Assembly (NCBI RefSeq): GCF_007681555.1
Contig: NZ_VELE01000001.1
Span: 558,001-622,000, forward strand
Length of the DNA stretch: 64,000 nt
Direction of reading: 5' to 3'
Source of the DNA: Kocuria salsicia
Lineage (GTDB): Bacteria > Actinomycetota > Actinomycetes > Actinomycetales > Micrococcaceae
The notes beneath the pieces are model-generated. The model ran no database searches, had not been told where the DNA came from, and worked only from the letters and a program-made list of their open reading frames with translations. Below, in pieces: positions 18,596 to 26,539 of the stretch. Positions within the stretch are counted from its first letter, which is position 1. Every line of letters begins with the position of its first letter. Position numbers and translations under genes: made by a program.

Positions 18596-18638
18596 TCCTC
18601 CCCGTGGCAAGGGCGCCGGAGCGCCTGACGCCCTGCAT

Positions 18639-18677
18639 GTCGGGGCCGTCCACCGGACACCGGTGGGCGGCCCCGAC
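18639..18677 (+). terminator. Hairpin after secreted paralogue 2
   Basis: GTCGGGGCCGTCCACCGG pairs with CCGGTGGGCGGCCCCGAC around a short loop with a single internal mismatch. It starts 43 bases after the stop at 18595. Likely an intrinsic terminator, without a T-run. Confidence 0.65.
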
Positions 18678-18829
18678 GTCGTGCCTGCACCGTTGTCTCC
18701 CCCAGACGCACAGGTTTGGTCCGCGCTCGACAGGGGCAGCACCCTGGCCAGGGACCAGGAATGCCCGCTCGGCAGGAACAACCACCTGCGAACGGCTCGC
18801 CAAGGTCAGCGAAACGCAACCCCTTTCCC

Positions 18830-18920
18830 GTGTTTTCTATTGCACACATGCGGTCGAGCCCCAGTGCGGCAACAGGTCGTCGAGTGACGGCCGTACGGAA
18901 AACGCCAAGGGAGTCACGTC
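18830..18920 (+). promoter_or_regulatory. Structured 5' leader of secreted paralogue 3, within 325-base gap
   Basis: GTGTTTTC (18830-18837) pairs with GAAAACGC (18898-18905), one position becoming a G-U wobble compared with the perfect helix upstream of paralogue 2. GGCCGTACGGAAAAC and the following GGAGTCAC are shared almost unchanged between the two leaders, while the enclosed loop has diverged. The rest of the 18596-18829 gap holds only the terminator hairpin. Confidence 0.45.
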
Positions 18921-19493
18921 ATGGGACACCTCACACGCCTTTCCACTCGCACCGCCGCCGCCACAGCCGGAGCACTGCTGCTCGCCGGAGGTCTCTCCGC
19001 TCCCGCCCTCGCATCGGGTGCGGGCTCGCAGGACGTGGCGCCGCCCACGGCACAGACAGCCGCCGACCCCTGCCTCGACGACTCCAACGAGTACGCCGTG
19101 CAGCAGGCGGCAAAACTGCTGCCCCCGCCCTACGGCCCGGACGTGCCGAACGCACCGGGCTGGGCCGTCGACCAGGCTGACGCGTCCACCTACAGCGGCT
19201 GCGAGGGCCCCTCCTGGGTCTCCCTGACCGTGACCGGTGCGACGGCGTCCTCACCGCAGACGATCGTGCTCTTCTCCCACGGCCAGTACCTGGGCACCGC
19301 GTCCGCGACGCACTTCGGTTTCGAGCCCAAGGTCGAGCGCGTTGACGACGCCACCCTGCGGGTCACATACCGCTTCCCCATCGAGGGGGACGCCAACGCG
19401 GCACCCCGGGGCCGAGCCGTCTCCGAGTTCCACGACGACGCCGCCTCGGGTCGTGTGGTGCACACCGGTGAGTTCCCGCCGCGGGATGCCTGA
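18921..19493 (+). CDS. Secreted LppP/LprE-like protein, paralogue 3
   Basis: A 190-residue exported protein with signal peptide MGHLTRLSTRTAAATAGALL (cleavage near ALASG), nearly identical to that of paralogue 2. The mature domain keeps DPCLDDSNEYAVQQA, CEGPSWVSL, IVLFSHGQYLGTA and GDANAAPRGRAVSEF, but diverges more elsewhere. It has two conserved Cys and no lipobox. The ATG at 18921 has GGGAG 7 bases upstream. Function unknown. It is followed by its own strong terminator hairpin. Confidence 0.8.
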   Translation: MGHLTRLSTRTAAATAGALLLAGGLSAPALASGAGSQDVAPPTAQTAADPCLDDSNEYAVQQAAKLLPPPYGPDVPNAPGWAVDQADASTYSGCEGPSWVSLTVTGATASSPQTIVLFSHGQYLGTASATHFGFEPKVERVDDATLRVTYRFPIEGDANAAPRGRAVSEFHDDAASGRVVHTGEFPPRDA

Positions 19494-19537
19494 CCAGCAC
19501 CACCCCAGCGGTTCGACAGTTCCCCGGGTGACGAAGG

Positions 19538-19571
19538 ACGAGGGCCGACCAGACCGCTGGTCGGCCCTCGT
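19538..19571 (+). terminator. Perfect 15-bp hairpin terminator
   Basis: ACGAGGGCCGACCAG and CTGGTCGGCCCTCGT form a perfect 15-bp stem with a 4-base loop, 45 bases past the stop of secreted paralogue 3. No T-run follows. Confidence 0.75.
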
Positions 19572-19668
19572 CGTTCCGACAGTGTCCGGCGGACATCTGC
19601 TTCCCGGCCCCGCATGTGAGCTGTGGCACGATGACTGCGAGGGGTACGACGCCGTCGAGGGAGGAACC

Positions 19669-19998
19669 GTGGAACTGGTGCGCACGCTCGTGACCGCCGC
19701 CGCGGGCTCCTACGGCGCGAACTGCGCGCTGGGCACGGCCGCGGCGCTCGGCTGGGTGGACACGTCCCCCTTCCGGTGGGTGCACCACGCGCTGTACGTG
19801 AGCACGTCCTCGCTCACCGCGGCCGCCGTGGTGGCGGGGCTGCGGGAGGGGTCGACGACGGCGTTCGCCCTGGTCCCCGCGCTCGTCCCCCTCGTCCTGC
19901 TGCAGCGCCACGGCGCCCGCCCGCTGCCACGCCACACGCGGGACGCCCTCGCGGCGGCACCGTGCTACGCGGCCGGCCTCGCGCTGGCCTGGAGGTGA
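19669..19998 (+). CDS. Small membrane protein, hypothetical
   Basis: A 109-residue protein made mostly of hydrophobic stretches (ANCALGTAAALGW, LTAAAVVAGL, AFALVPALVPLVLL, APCYAAGLALAW), predicting three or four membrane helices. The GTG at 19669 is preceded by GGAGG at good distance. The stop lies 3 bases before the ATG of the nitroreductase, so the two probably form an operon. I do not recognise a family. Confidence 0.65.
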   Translation: MELVRTLVTAAAGSYGANCALGTAAALGWVDTSPFRWVHHALYVSTSSLTAAAVVAGLREGSTTAFALVPALVPLVLLQRHGARPLPRHTRDALAAAPCYAAGLALAWR

Positions 19999-20001
19999 AC
20001 C

Positions 20002-20814
20002 ATGGAGTTCCTGGACGCTGTCTTCAACCGCAGGACCACCAACGGCCCGTTCCGCCCGGATCCGGTGAGCCCCGAGCACCAGCAGCTGCTGATCCGCGCG
20101 GCCACGGCGGCGCCGTCCCAGTTCAACAGCCAGCCGTGGCGGTTCGTGCTGGTCGAGGACAGGGAGACCATCGGGACGATCGCCCGCATCAGCGGCGAGA
20201 GCATGACCGAGGTGATGGGCGCGGGAACGTTCTTCGACCGGTACAAGAAGTACTTCCGCTTCAGCCAGAAGGAGATGGACACCCTGCGCAGCGGCATGCT
20301 CTTCGACAGGCTGCCCGCCCTGTTGCGCCCGTTCACCTCCCGGGCGTTCACGCCGTCCGGGCAGAAGCTCATGAACCGGTTGCGGGTGCCGCAGACCCTC
20401 GGCGAGGAGAACCGCAAGCTCGTTGCCGGTTCCCCGCTGCTGCTCGGCGTGATGCTGGAGCGCGGGGAGTACCGGCCTGAGGAGCTCTCGGGCTTCTACT
20501 CCGTGTTCAGCATGGGCGCGGCCATGGAGAACCTGTGGCTGACCACCGTGGAACTGGGCATGGGCATCCAGTTCGTCTCCTTCCCCATGGAGGCACCGCA
20601 CCAGTGGGCGCGGATCGTGGAGCTGCTCGATGTCCCGGAGGACCTGGAGCTCATGGCCGTGTACCGGCTGGGCTACGTCCCCGAGAGCACGCACCGACCC
20701 GCGATCGACTGGTCCAGCCGCGAGCGCAAGCACCCCTCCCAGTTCGTCTTCCGGGAGACCTGCGCCACGCCGCAGTTGGGGTGGGACGAGGACTCCCGCC
20801 CCGGTACGACCTGA
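20002..20814 (+). CDS. Nitroreductase-family flavoprotein
   Basis: A 270-residue FMN protein of the nitroreductase family, which reduces nitro groups, quinones or related acceptors with NAD(P)H. The N-terminal FMN contacts are in [15 protein letters not shown] and [19 protein letters not shown], and the C-terminal half carries [19 protein letters not shown]. It is longer than the usual 200-220 residues because of an insertion around 75-125. ATG with GGAGG 8 bases upstream. The substrate cannot be predicted. Confidence 0.87.
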   Translation: MEFLDAVFNRRTTNGPFRPDPVSPEHQQLLIRAATAAPSQFNSQPWRFVLVEDRETIGTIARISGESMTEVMGAGTFFDRYKKYFRFSQKEMDTLRSGMLFDRLPALLRPFTSRAFTPSGQKLMNRLRVPQTLGEENRKLVAGSPLLLGVMLERGEYRPEELSGFYSVFSMGAAMENLWLTTVELGMGIQFVSFPMEAPHQWARIVELLDVPEDLELMAVYRLGYVPESTHRPAIDWSSRERKHPSQFVFRETCATPQLGWDEDSRPGTT

Positions 20815-20905
20815 CCCCGGCCCGGTCTGCCCCCTTCTTGCACCGGCCCCCGGATCAGCCCGACCCACGGGCAAGTCGGGTCCACGCGTCAGTCGGGGTC
20901 GCGGG

Positions 20906-21619
20906 TCAGTCCGTTCCCCGGTGCACCGCCAGGACGCGGAAGAAGCGCTGGCCGCGCACCCGCCACCCGGGCGGCATGAGCGCGGCCAGCTCGCCCGGTG
21001 TGCGGCTGCGCCGGATGGACAGCAGCCCGTCGAAGCGCACGAAGGTGCGGGCACGAGCCAGCGGCAGGGTGGCCGCCCAGTAGATGAGCCATGCCAGGCG
21101 TGAGCGCCGCAGGTCGTTGTGCACCGCGATTCCGCGGGCCAGGAGCGCGGAGTCCTCCAGCAGTCCGGTCAGGTCGGCCGCCTCCAGGTGGTGCAGCACG
21201 TGGTTGGAGAGCACGGCGTCGTACCGCTCCCCCGCTGCCACGAGGTCCGCGCTGGACTCCGCCCGGTAGGTGGTTCCCGTCCCGCGGTCGTGAGCTCGGG
21301 CCCAGGTGATGGCCCGGGAGTCCGGGTCTATGCCCGTGACCCGCACGTCCAGCGAGTCCCGGGCGGCCCAGCGCGCCACGGCCCGTGCGACGTCGCCGCC
21401 CCCGCAGCCCACGTCCAGGACCGCGGCCGGGCGGGACTCCGCCGCCGCGGCACGCAGCACCGGGCGGAGGTCACGCACGTAGACCGCCCTCCAGGAGGCC
21501 ACGAGCGGGTTGATGACGCCGAACATCCGGTAGGTGGTGTCCAGGGCCCGCGGATCGCACGCGGGATCGTCCATGAGCTCAGGCTCGTTGAGGGCCCGAC
21601 GGCGCAGCAGCGGGTCCAC
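20906..21619 (-). CDS. SAM-dependent methyltransferase partner of type III PKS
   Basis: A 237-residue class I methyltransferase. Motif I is VLDVGCGGGDVARAV, motif II region GIDPDSRAI, and motif IV-like AVLSNHVLHHL. It starts with GTG 3 bases after the stop of the type III polyketide synthase, so the two form a tight operon. The usual reading of such pairs is that the enzyme methylates the alkylresorcinol, alkylpyrone or phenolic product of the synthase; that is inference from gene order. A third, oxidising gene often seen in such operons is not present next to it. Confidence 0.87.
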   Translation of the reverse strand: MDPLLRRRALNEPELMDDPACDPRALDTTYRMFGVINPLVASWRAVYVRDLRPVLRAAAAESRPAAVLDVGCGGGDVARAVARWAARDSLDVRVTGIDPDSRAITWARAHDRGTGTTYRAESSADLVAAGERYDAVLSNHVLHHLEAADLTGLLEDSALLARGIAVHNDLRRSRLAWLIYWAATLPLARARTFVRFDGLLSIRRSRTPGELAALMPPGWRVRGQRFFRVLAVHRGTD

Positions 21620-21622
21620 GGG

Positions 21623-22828
21623 TCACTCGCCCTGACCGTCGGCGGGCCCGGGCAGCACCCGCAGCAGCGCGCTCTCGATGCTCAGCCCCGGCCCGAACGC
21701 CATGGCAGCCACCGCGCCAGGAGCCCCGCGGGCGAGGATCCGCTCCAGCACGAACAGGATGGTGGCACTGCTCATGTTCCCGGCCTCGCTCAGCACGCTC
21801 CGGGAGGGTGCCATCTGCTCCTGCGAGAGGCCCAGCCGCGACTGCACCTTGTCCAGGATGCTGCGCCCGCCCGGGTGCACCGCCCACTGCGGCACGTGCT
21901 CCACTGTCTCGCCCGTGCGGCGCAGCAGCGGGGCCAGCGCGTCGGCCACGTGGTCGTCGATGATCCGCGGCACGTACGCGCCCAGGATCATCTCGAAGCC
22001 CTCGTCCCCCACGCTCCACGCGAGCTCGTCCTCTCCCACGGGAGCGAGTGCTGTCTCGAAGTCCACCAGTTCCAAGCTCGGCCCCGCGAGAGGGACCTCC
22101 CGCGCGCTGACCACCGCGGCGGCCGCACCGTCCGCGAACAGGGCGTTGCCCATGACGGTGTCCGGATCGTTGCGCACGTGCAGGTGCAGTGTGCACAGCT
22201 CCAGGCACACCACCAGGACCACGGCCCGCGGGTCCGCGCGGCACGCGGTGGCCGCGGCCCGCAGGGCGGGGAACGCCGCGTTGCAACCCATGAATCCCAG
22301 GTGCGTGCGCGTCACGTCCGCGGGCAGCCCGAGATCCTTGGCCACGCGCACGTCCGGGCCCGGCGCGAAGAAACCGGTGCAGGACACGGTGACCACGTGG
22401 GTCACGTGCGCCGCCTCGACCGGCGCGCGCTCCAGGGCGGCGCGCGCCACCGAGACGAACATGCGCCGCGCGTTCTCCGTGTAGATCCGGTTGCGCTCGC
22501 GCGTGCCCGGGGAGAGCAGCTGACCCTCGGCGGCTGCCACGAACGAGGACGCCGCCGCACCGCCACCTTCCTCGTGCGGACAAACGGTGCCCTCCGGACC
22601 CGACGGCACGGCGTCGCCCCGGCGTTGCCGTGCGGCGTCGGCAAGGGTGCCCAGCTCGGGAAGCACGGTGTGGCGTGTGTCCACCCCGGCCGCGCGGAAC
22701 GTGGCGCGGACCAGGCGGGAGCCCAGCCGCGTCATGCCCGGCTGCTCGGCGAAGACCTCCGCGACATCCTCCTGGCGGATCGTCGTGTCCGGGAGCTCGG
22801 TGGCGATCGACAGCATGCGAACAGTCAT
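21623..22828 (-). CDS. Type III polyketide synthase
   Basis: A 401-residue chalcone-synthase-like enzyme that condenses malonyl-CoA units onto an acyl starter to give pyrones or resorcinols. The catalytic triad is intact: Cys182 in LGFMGCNAAF, His317 in WAVHPGG and Asn350 in SEAGNMSSATILF. The region 60-95 is a Gly/Ala/Glu-rich insert compared with plant and Streptomyces enzymes. ATG at 22828. It is coupled to the methyltransferase downstream and divergent from the rhodanese gene across 48 bases. Confidence 0.93.
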   Translation of the reverse strand: MTVRMLSIATELPDTTIRQEDVAEVFAEQPGMTRLGSRLVRATFRAAGVDTRHTVLPELGTLADAARQRRGDAVPSGPEGTVCPHEEGGGAAASSFVAAAEGQLLSPGTRERNRIYTENARRMFVSVARAALERAPVEAAHVTHVVTVSCTGFFAPGPDVRVAKDLGLPADVTRTHLGFMGCNAAFPALRAAATACRADPRAVVLVVCLELCTLHLHVRNDPDTVMGNALFADGAAAAVVSAREVPLAGPSLELVDFETALAPVGEDELAWSVGDEGFEMILGAYVPRIIDDHVADALAPLLRRTGETVEHVPQWAVHPGGRSILDKVQSRLGLSQEQMAPSRSVLSEAGNMSSATILFVLERILARGAPGAVAAMAFGPGLSIESALLRVLPGPADGQGE

Positions 22829-22876
22829 GGCCCATGGTAGGCACCCTCACAGCGGGCAGGGCCGTAGCCTGGGGCC

Positions 22877-23299
22877 ATGACCGAGCACCCCGACGACACC
22901 CGCCCCCGCTCCGTGCAGTTCCTCGACCGCGTGCGCGAGAACCTCGACCGGCTGAGCCCCGAAGAGGCGCACCGGGAGCAGCAGCAGGGCGCGATCATCG
23001 TGGACGTGCGCACCGAAACCCACCGCGGGGACGGCCCGCACATCCCGGGCGCCCTGGTCATCGACTTCACGGTGCTGCCGTGGCGGCTGGACCCGGACTT
23101 CGCCTGGTCCGTTCCGGAGGCGGTGTCACCGGAGCAGCGGTGGATCCTCGTGTGCCGCCACAGCTACGCGACCTCCCTGGCCGCCTGGACCCTGCGGGAG
23201 ATGGGGCTCTCACGCGTCACGGACGTCGTCGGCGGCTTCGAGGCGTGGCAGGAGGCGGGCCTGCCCACCACCATGGACGCCCCGGACGTGCGCCCCTGA
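22877..23299 (+). CDS. Rhodanese-like domain protein
   Basis: A 140-residue single-domain rhodanese. The fold spans GAIIVDVRTETHRGDGPHI to GGFEAWQEAGLP, and the active loop is CRHSYAT with the catalytic Cys. Such proteins transfer sulfane sulfur or bind it; no partner is evident. ATG start at 22877, with a short divergent promoter region shared with the PKS gene. The next downstream feature is a bidirectional terminator hairpin. Confidence 0.87.
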   Translation: MTEHPDDTRPRSVQFLDRVRENLDRLSPEEAHREQQQGAIIVDVRTETHRGDGPHIPGALVIDFTVLPWRLDPDFAWSVPEAVSPEQRWILVCRHSYATSLAAWTLREMGLSRVTDVVGGFEAWQEAGLPTTMDAPDVRP

Positions 23300-23426
23300 C
23301 GGGCCGCACTCCACGTCGCGGGAGCCGGCAGAACGGGTGGCCGGCAATCATTGCGGACCCGCCGGCGTCGTCCCCGGTCCACAAGTGTGTCTCTGCACCC
23401 CAGACCCGGGCGATCCGCAGAAACGA

Positions 23427-23463
23427 CAGGGGCCGCGCCCGTGCACAACGGACGCGGCCCCTG
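23427..23463. terminator. Bidirectional terminator between convergent genes
   Basis: CAGGGGCCGCG and CGCGGCCCCTG form a perfect 11-bp stem around a 15-base loop. It lies between the rhodanese gene (ending 23299) and the oppositely oriented PPOX gene (ending 23486). Confidence 0.7.
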
Positions 23464-23485
23464 AGGCGTGACGAGAACGTGTGGA

Positions 23486-23968
23486 TCAGAGGTCCACGGC
23501 CCCGCTCTCGCCGTCCACCGTCTCGCCCGTTACCTTGGCCTTGAGGAGGTTGGCCACCTGGGTGATCTTGCTGCCACCCGGGGCGTCCCAGTACTCGGCG
23601 GTGTGTCCGTCCACCTCGATGAGCACGTTGTTCGGGTTCTCCGGGCCGCCCTCGAGCCACGACTCCGTGAAGGAGCTCCACAGTTCGCGCAGCTGGTCCG
23701 GATCGTTGACGATGCGCGCCGTGCCGCACAGGGAGACCCACGCGCCGTTGCCCGAGTAGGCCACGTTCACCTCGGGGTTCTTCTGGATGGCCTGGCCCTG
23801 CGCCGAGGCGCGCTCGGCGATGAAGCGCACCGTGCCGTCGAAGTCCACGTCCTGGGTGGCCATGGGCCGAGAGATCAGGTGGCCCTCGTCGTCCAGGTGC
23901 GTGAGCATCGCAATGCGGGTGCTCTTGATGATGTCCCGGACCTTTTGGACCTGCTCGTTGTCTTCCAC
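23486..23968 (-). CDS. Pyridoxamine 5'-phosphate oxidase-family (general stress protein 26-like)
   Basis: A 160-residue split-barrel flavin-binding protein. The sequence RIAMLTHLDDEGHLISRPMA followed by GTVRFIAERASAQ and VNVAYSG is typical of the general stress protein 26 branch of the PPOX superfamily, which probably binds FMN or F420. The GTG at 23968 is chosen for its GGAG 8 bases upstream. Exact reaction unknown. It ends at a shared terminator with the convergent rhodanese gene. Confidence 0.85.
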   Translation of the reverse strand: MEDNEQVQKVRDIIKSTRIAMLTHLDDEGHLISRPMATQDVDFDGTVRFIAERASAQGQAIQKNPEVNVAYSGNGAWVSLCGTARIVNDPDQLRELWSSFTESWLEGGPENPNNVLIEVDGHTAEYWDAPGGSKITQVANLLKAKVTGETVDGESGAVDL

Positions 23969-24111
23969 CGTGACGCTCCTTCGAATTGAGGCTGTGGTCG
24001 TGTGTCCTGCCGGAGGTCTCACGGGCCCGCCGACGCGGCACGCACCATCAGTTTAATTAGCATTGACAGGGAACACGACGGGTTCCCGGACCGGGGAGGG
24101 AGGCACTCCGT

Positions 24112-24747
24112 TTGAGCCGATCGCACGAGGAGACGGTGGAGCTGCTGCTGGCGCGCCACGACCGCACGTACGCGCAGGAGGCGGGGATTGAGCTGGCGGA
24201 CGTGCCCGCTCCCCTGTTCCAGCTGCTCGTCCTGGCCAATCTGCTGTCCGCCCGGATCGGCGCGGGCGCGGCCGTTGCCACCGCACGGGAGCTGTTCGCG
24301 GCAGGGTTCCGCACCCCCGAGGCGATGCGTGGGGCGTCGCGCCCCGCGCTGCTGGCGGCGCTGGGTCGCGGCGGGTACAGACGCTACGACGAACGCACCG
24401 CCACGATGCTCCACGATGGCGCGCAGCAGCTCTTCCAGGACGACGACGGCGACCTGCGCCGCCTTCGCGACGCGTGCGACGGCCCCGGGCAGATCCTCGA
24501 ACGGCTGCAGGATTTCCCGGGCATCGGACCCGCGGGCGCAGCGATCTTCGCCCGCGAGGCACAGGGCGTGTGGCCCGTCCTCGCCCCGTTCCTCGACAAG
24601 AAGGCACTGTCCGGCGCGGTGAGGCTCGGCCTTCCCGACGAGGCCGCCCGCCTGGCCGATCTCGTGCGTCCCGACCAGCTGCCGGTCCTGGCCTCCGGCC
24701 TGGTGCGGACGGCCCTGCACCGCGGCGCGGGCGACCCGCTGCGCTGA
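24112..24747 (+). CDS. HhH-GPD endonuclease III-like protein
   Basis: A 211-residue all-helical protein resembling the endonuclease III/HhH-GPD glycosylase superfamily: a helix-hairpin-helix segment LQDFPGIGPAGAAIFARE and the N-terminal LFQLLVLANLLSARI, as in the Nth family entry LLVATILSAQ. The catalytic Lys and Asp of true glycosylases and the C-terminal 4Cys iron-sulfur loop are not evident, so enzymatic activity is doubtful. TTG start at 24112 with GGGAGG upstream. It may act on DNA in another way. Confidence 0.7.
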   Translation: MSRSHEETVELLLARHDRTYAQEAGIELADVPAPLFQLLVLANLLSARIGAGAAVATARELFAAGFRTPEAMRGASRPALLAALGRGGYRRYDERTATMLHDGAQQLFQDDDGDLRRLRDACDGPGQILERLQDFPGIGPAGAAIFAREAQGVWPVLAPFLDKKALSGAVRLGLPDEAARLADLVRPDQLPVLASGLVRTALHRGAGDPLR

Positions 24748-25013
24748 ATGCACGGCGCCCCGGCAACCACCGTGACCCGCGCGCAGCGGGTGAGGCGACT
24801 CGGCCTCGGGACAGGAGATGCAGCAGTACGGCAGCTGCTTCCGGGCCCAGTCCCACGGCGGGGTCTTCCGCTCGATCACCTCGATGGTCGTGGCGAAGGT
24901 GATGGACTACGGGCTGTCGATCGCCCGGTTCTGCGTGGGGTTCGTGATGCTCGCCGGGGCCGGGAACGGCAGCACCCCCGCGGGGCGCGCGAAGCCGGCC
25001 CGGGCGTCGTCGC

Positions 25014-25035
25014 CAGTCAGTCAGTCAGTCAGTCA
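25014..25035. repeat. CAGT tetranucleotide tandem repeat
   Basis: More than five head-to-tail copies of CAGT overlap the 3' end of the tetR gene, including its stop codon. A change in copy number would alter the reading frame only at the last residues. Confidence 0.9.
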
Positions 25036-25628
25036 CTGAGGATCAGCCGCAGGCCACGGTCGAGCGCAGTCTCGACCCGCGCTCTCACCTCCTCCGGTGC
25101 ATTCAGGTGGTCGATCGTCAGACCGTTCACCAGTGCCGTGACGAGCGGAGCTGCGGTCTCCGGTGTGAGTCCGTCCCGCAACTTCCCGTCCTGCTGCGCC
25201 CGCTCCAGTGCCGCGCGCACGAGGTCGTGGAACGTGCGCATGGCCTGCCAATAGAGCTCGGCAAGCCAGTCACGCGTGGACGCTGCGGCCCCGTAGCTGA
25301 CCCACACCGCGGCATCCTCGTGACGGACGCCCTCCAGCGGCAGGAGTTCGCGCAGGGCCCGGCACAGCGACGCCCGGTAGCCCGGCAGCCCTCGGGCCGC
25401 CATGACACGCTCCGTCTGCCGCTCCACGGAGCGTTCGAGCGCGGCCACCAGCAGGTCCCTGCGGGTCCTGAAGTGGTACTGCACGGTACCCGCCGAGAGC
25501 CCGGACTCCTGGGCCACGCTGCGCACACTCACCACATCGAAGCCCTGCTGGGCGATCACCCGGATCGCGGCCTCGGCGATCTTCTCTCGCGTCCCGCCGC
25601 CCGAAGGGACGTCTCGGTCACCGGTCAT
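25029..25628 (-). CDS. TetR-family transcriptional regulator
   Basis: A 199-residue repressor with an N-terminal helix-turn-helix: IAEAAIRVIAQQGFDVVSVRSVAQESGLSAGTVQYHF in outline, of which SVRSVAQESGLSAGTVQYHF is the recognition unit. The C-terminal half is a TetR ligand-binding domain resembling the BetI/TetR_C_6 type. It is divergent from the GAP-family gene, with two matching half-sites between them, so it probably represses both. The last residues are encoded by a CAGT tandem repeat. Confidence 0.9.
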   Translation of the reverse strand: MTGDRDVPSGGGTREKIAEAAIRVIAQQGFDVVSVRSVAQESGLSAGTVQYHFRTRRDLLVAALERSVERQTERVMAARGLPGYRASLCRALRELLPLEGVRHEDAAVWVSYGAAASTRDWLAELYWQAMRTFHDLVRAALERAQQDGKLRDGLTPETAAPLVTALVNGLTIDHLNAPEEVRARVETALDRGLRLILSD

Positions 25629-25669
25629 CGCGCCTCACCTCTCGCACGAGTGTATTGCCCCCGCTCTCG

Positions 25670-25706
25670 TACAAACGTATTGTCGTTCTTGGATCTTACG
25701 TTCGTA
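25670..25706. promoter_or_regulatory. Inverted repeat, probable TetR operator
   Basis: TACAAACGTA (25670-25679) and TACGTTCGTA (25697-25706) are inverted copies matching at 9 of 10 positions, 17 bases apart, in the 94-base gap between tetR and the GAP gene. The position fits an operator controlling both divergent genes. Confidence 0.5.
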
Positions 25707-25722
25707 TGGGAAGAGGAGGGGC

Positions 25723-26382
25723 ATGGGCGATCTCCTGGCACTGGTCGGGCTGGCGCTGCTGGACAGCACGAGCCTGGGGACCCTGGTGATCCCGCTCGTC
25801 CTCGTGATCGCCCGCCGGCGTGTGGACGCGGTACCGCTCGTGGTCTACTTCGCGACGGTCGTGCTCGTCTACTTCGGCCTCGGCGTGGGCATAGCCCTGG
25901 GCTTCGACCTGCTCTCGCATCTCGCGGCGGATGTGTGGGCGAGCCGGCCGGCCCAGTGGTTCAAGCTGATCGCCGGTCTCGGCCTGTTCGACTACGGGGT
26001 CTTCGCTCCCGATCCCGTCAAGAAGGAGGGGCTGGGCCGAGTGCCGTCCCGGCAGAATCCCGCGGCCATGATCGTCCTCGGCGCTGGCGCGGCGCTCACG
26101 GAGGCGGCCACGATGGTCCCCTACCTCGCGGCGAACGGCATCATCACGGCCATGCCCGTGGGATGGACCGCGCGACTCGTGCTCCTAGCCGGGTACTGCC
26201 TCGTGATGATCGTCCCCGCGCTGGTGCTGATCACAGGAGCCGCGCTGCTGGGTGAACGGATCTGGCCCAGGCTCGAGCGAGTCGTCCCCACTCTGGAGCA
26301 CCAGACGAAGATTACGCTGCTGTGGATCGCCGGGATCGTTGGTTTCTGGATGGCCAGCACGGGGTTCGCGGCGTTGCTGTAG
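25723..26382 (+). CDS. GAP-family (SfLAP) membrane protein
   Basis: A 219-residue integral membrane protein of the GAP/Sap family, with about six helices: MGDLLALVGLALLDSTSLGT, VVYFATVVLVYFGLG, KLIAGLGLFDYGVF, MIVLGAGAALTEAATMVPYL, LVLLAGYCLVMIVPAL and ITLLWIAGIVGFWMA. In mycobacteria relatives help export glycopeptidolipids or sulfolipid-1; the substrate here is unknown. ATG at 25723 with GAGGAGG upstream. It is divergent from tetR, the likely repressor. Confidence 0.85.
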   Translation: MGDLLALVGLALLDSTSLGTLVIPLVLVIARRRVDAVPLVVYFATVVLVYFGLGVGIALGFDLLSHLAADVWASRPAQWFKLIAGLGLFDYGVFAPDPVKKEGLGRVPSRQNPAAMIVLGAGAALTEAATMVPYLAANGIITAMPVGWTARLVLLAGYCLVMIVPALVLITGAALLGERIWPRLERVVPTLEHQTKITLLWIAGIVGFWMASTGFAALL

Positions 26383-26414
26383 TCAGTCCTCCACCACCGG
26401 TCAGCACCCCACGG

Positions 26415-26464
26415 CACCGTGCCGGCTGTCCCGGGGGGGGATCCCCGGGGCAGTCGGCACGGTG
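26415..26464. terminator. Large bidirectional hairpin
   Basis: CACCGTGCCGGCTGTCCCGGG-like left arm pairs with CCCGGGGCAGTCGGCACGGTG around a G-rich loop, with a mismatch or two, for about 20 bp. It lies between the convergent GAP and adhP genes. Confidence 0.7.
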
Positions 26465-26539
26465 TGCAAGGCACGACGACGCCGTGCGGTCTGGTCACCG
26501 GACCACCCTCGTTCCCGTGGCCGGCTCGGCTGCTACGGG

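Noticed and set aside
24818-25039. Small 73-codon ORF
   Set aside because: No usable ribosome-binding site, ends in a repetitive Ser/Gln tail caused by the CAGT repeat, and no family features; the region holds no gene I can support.
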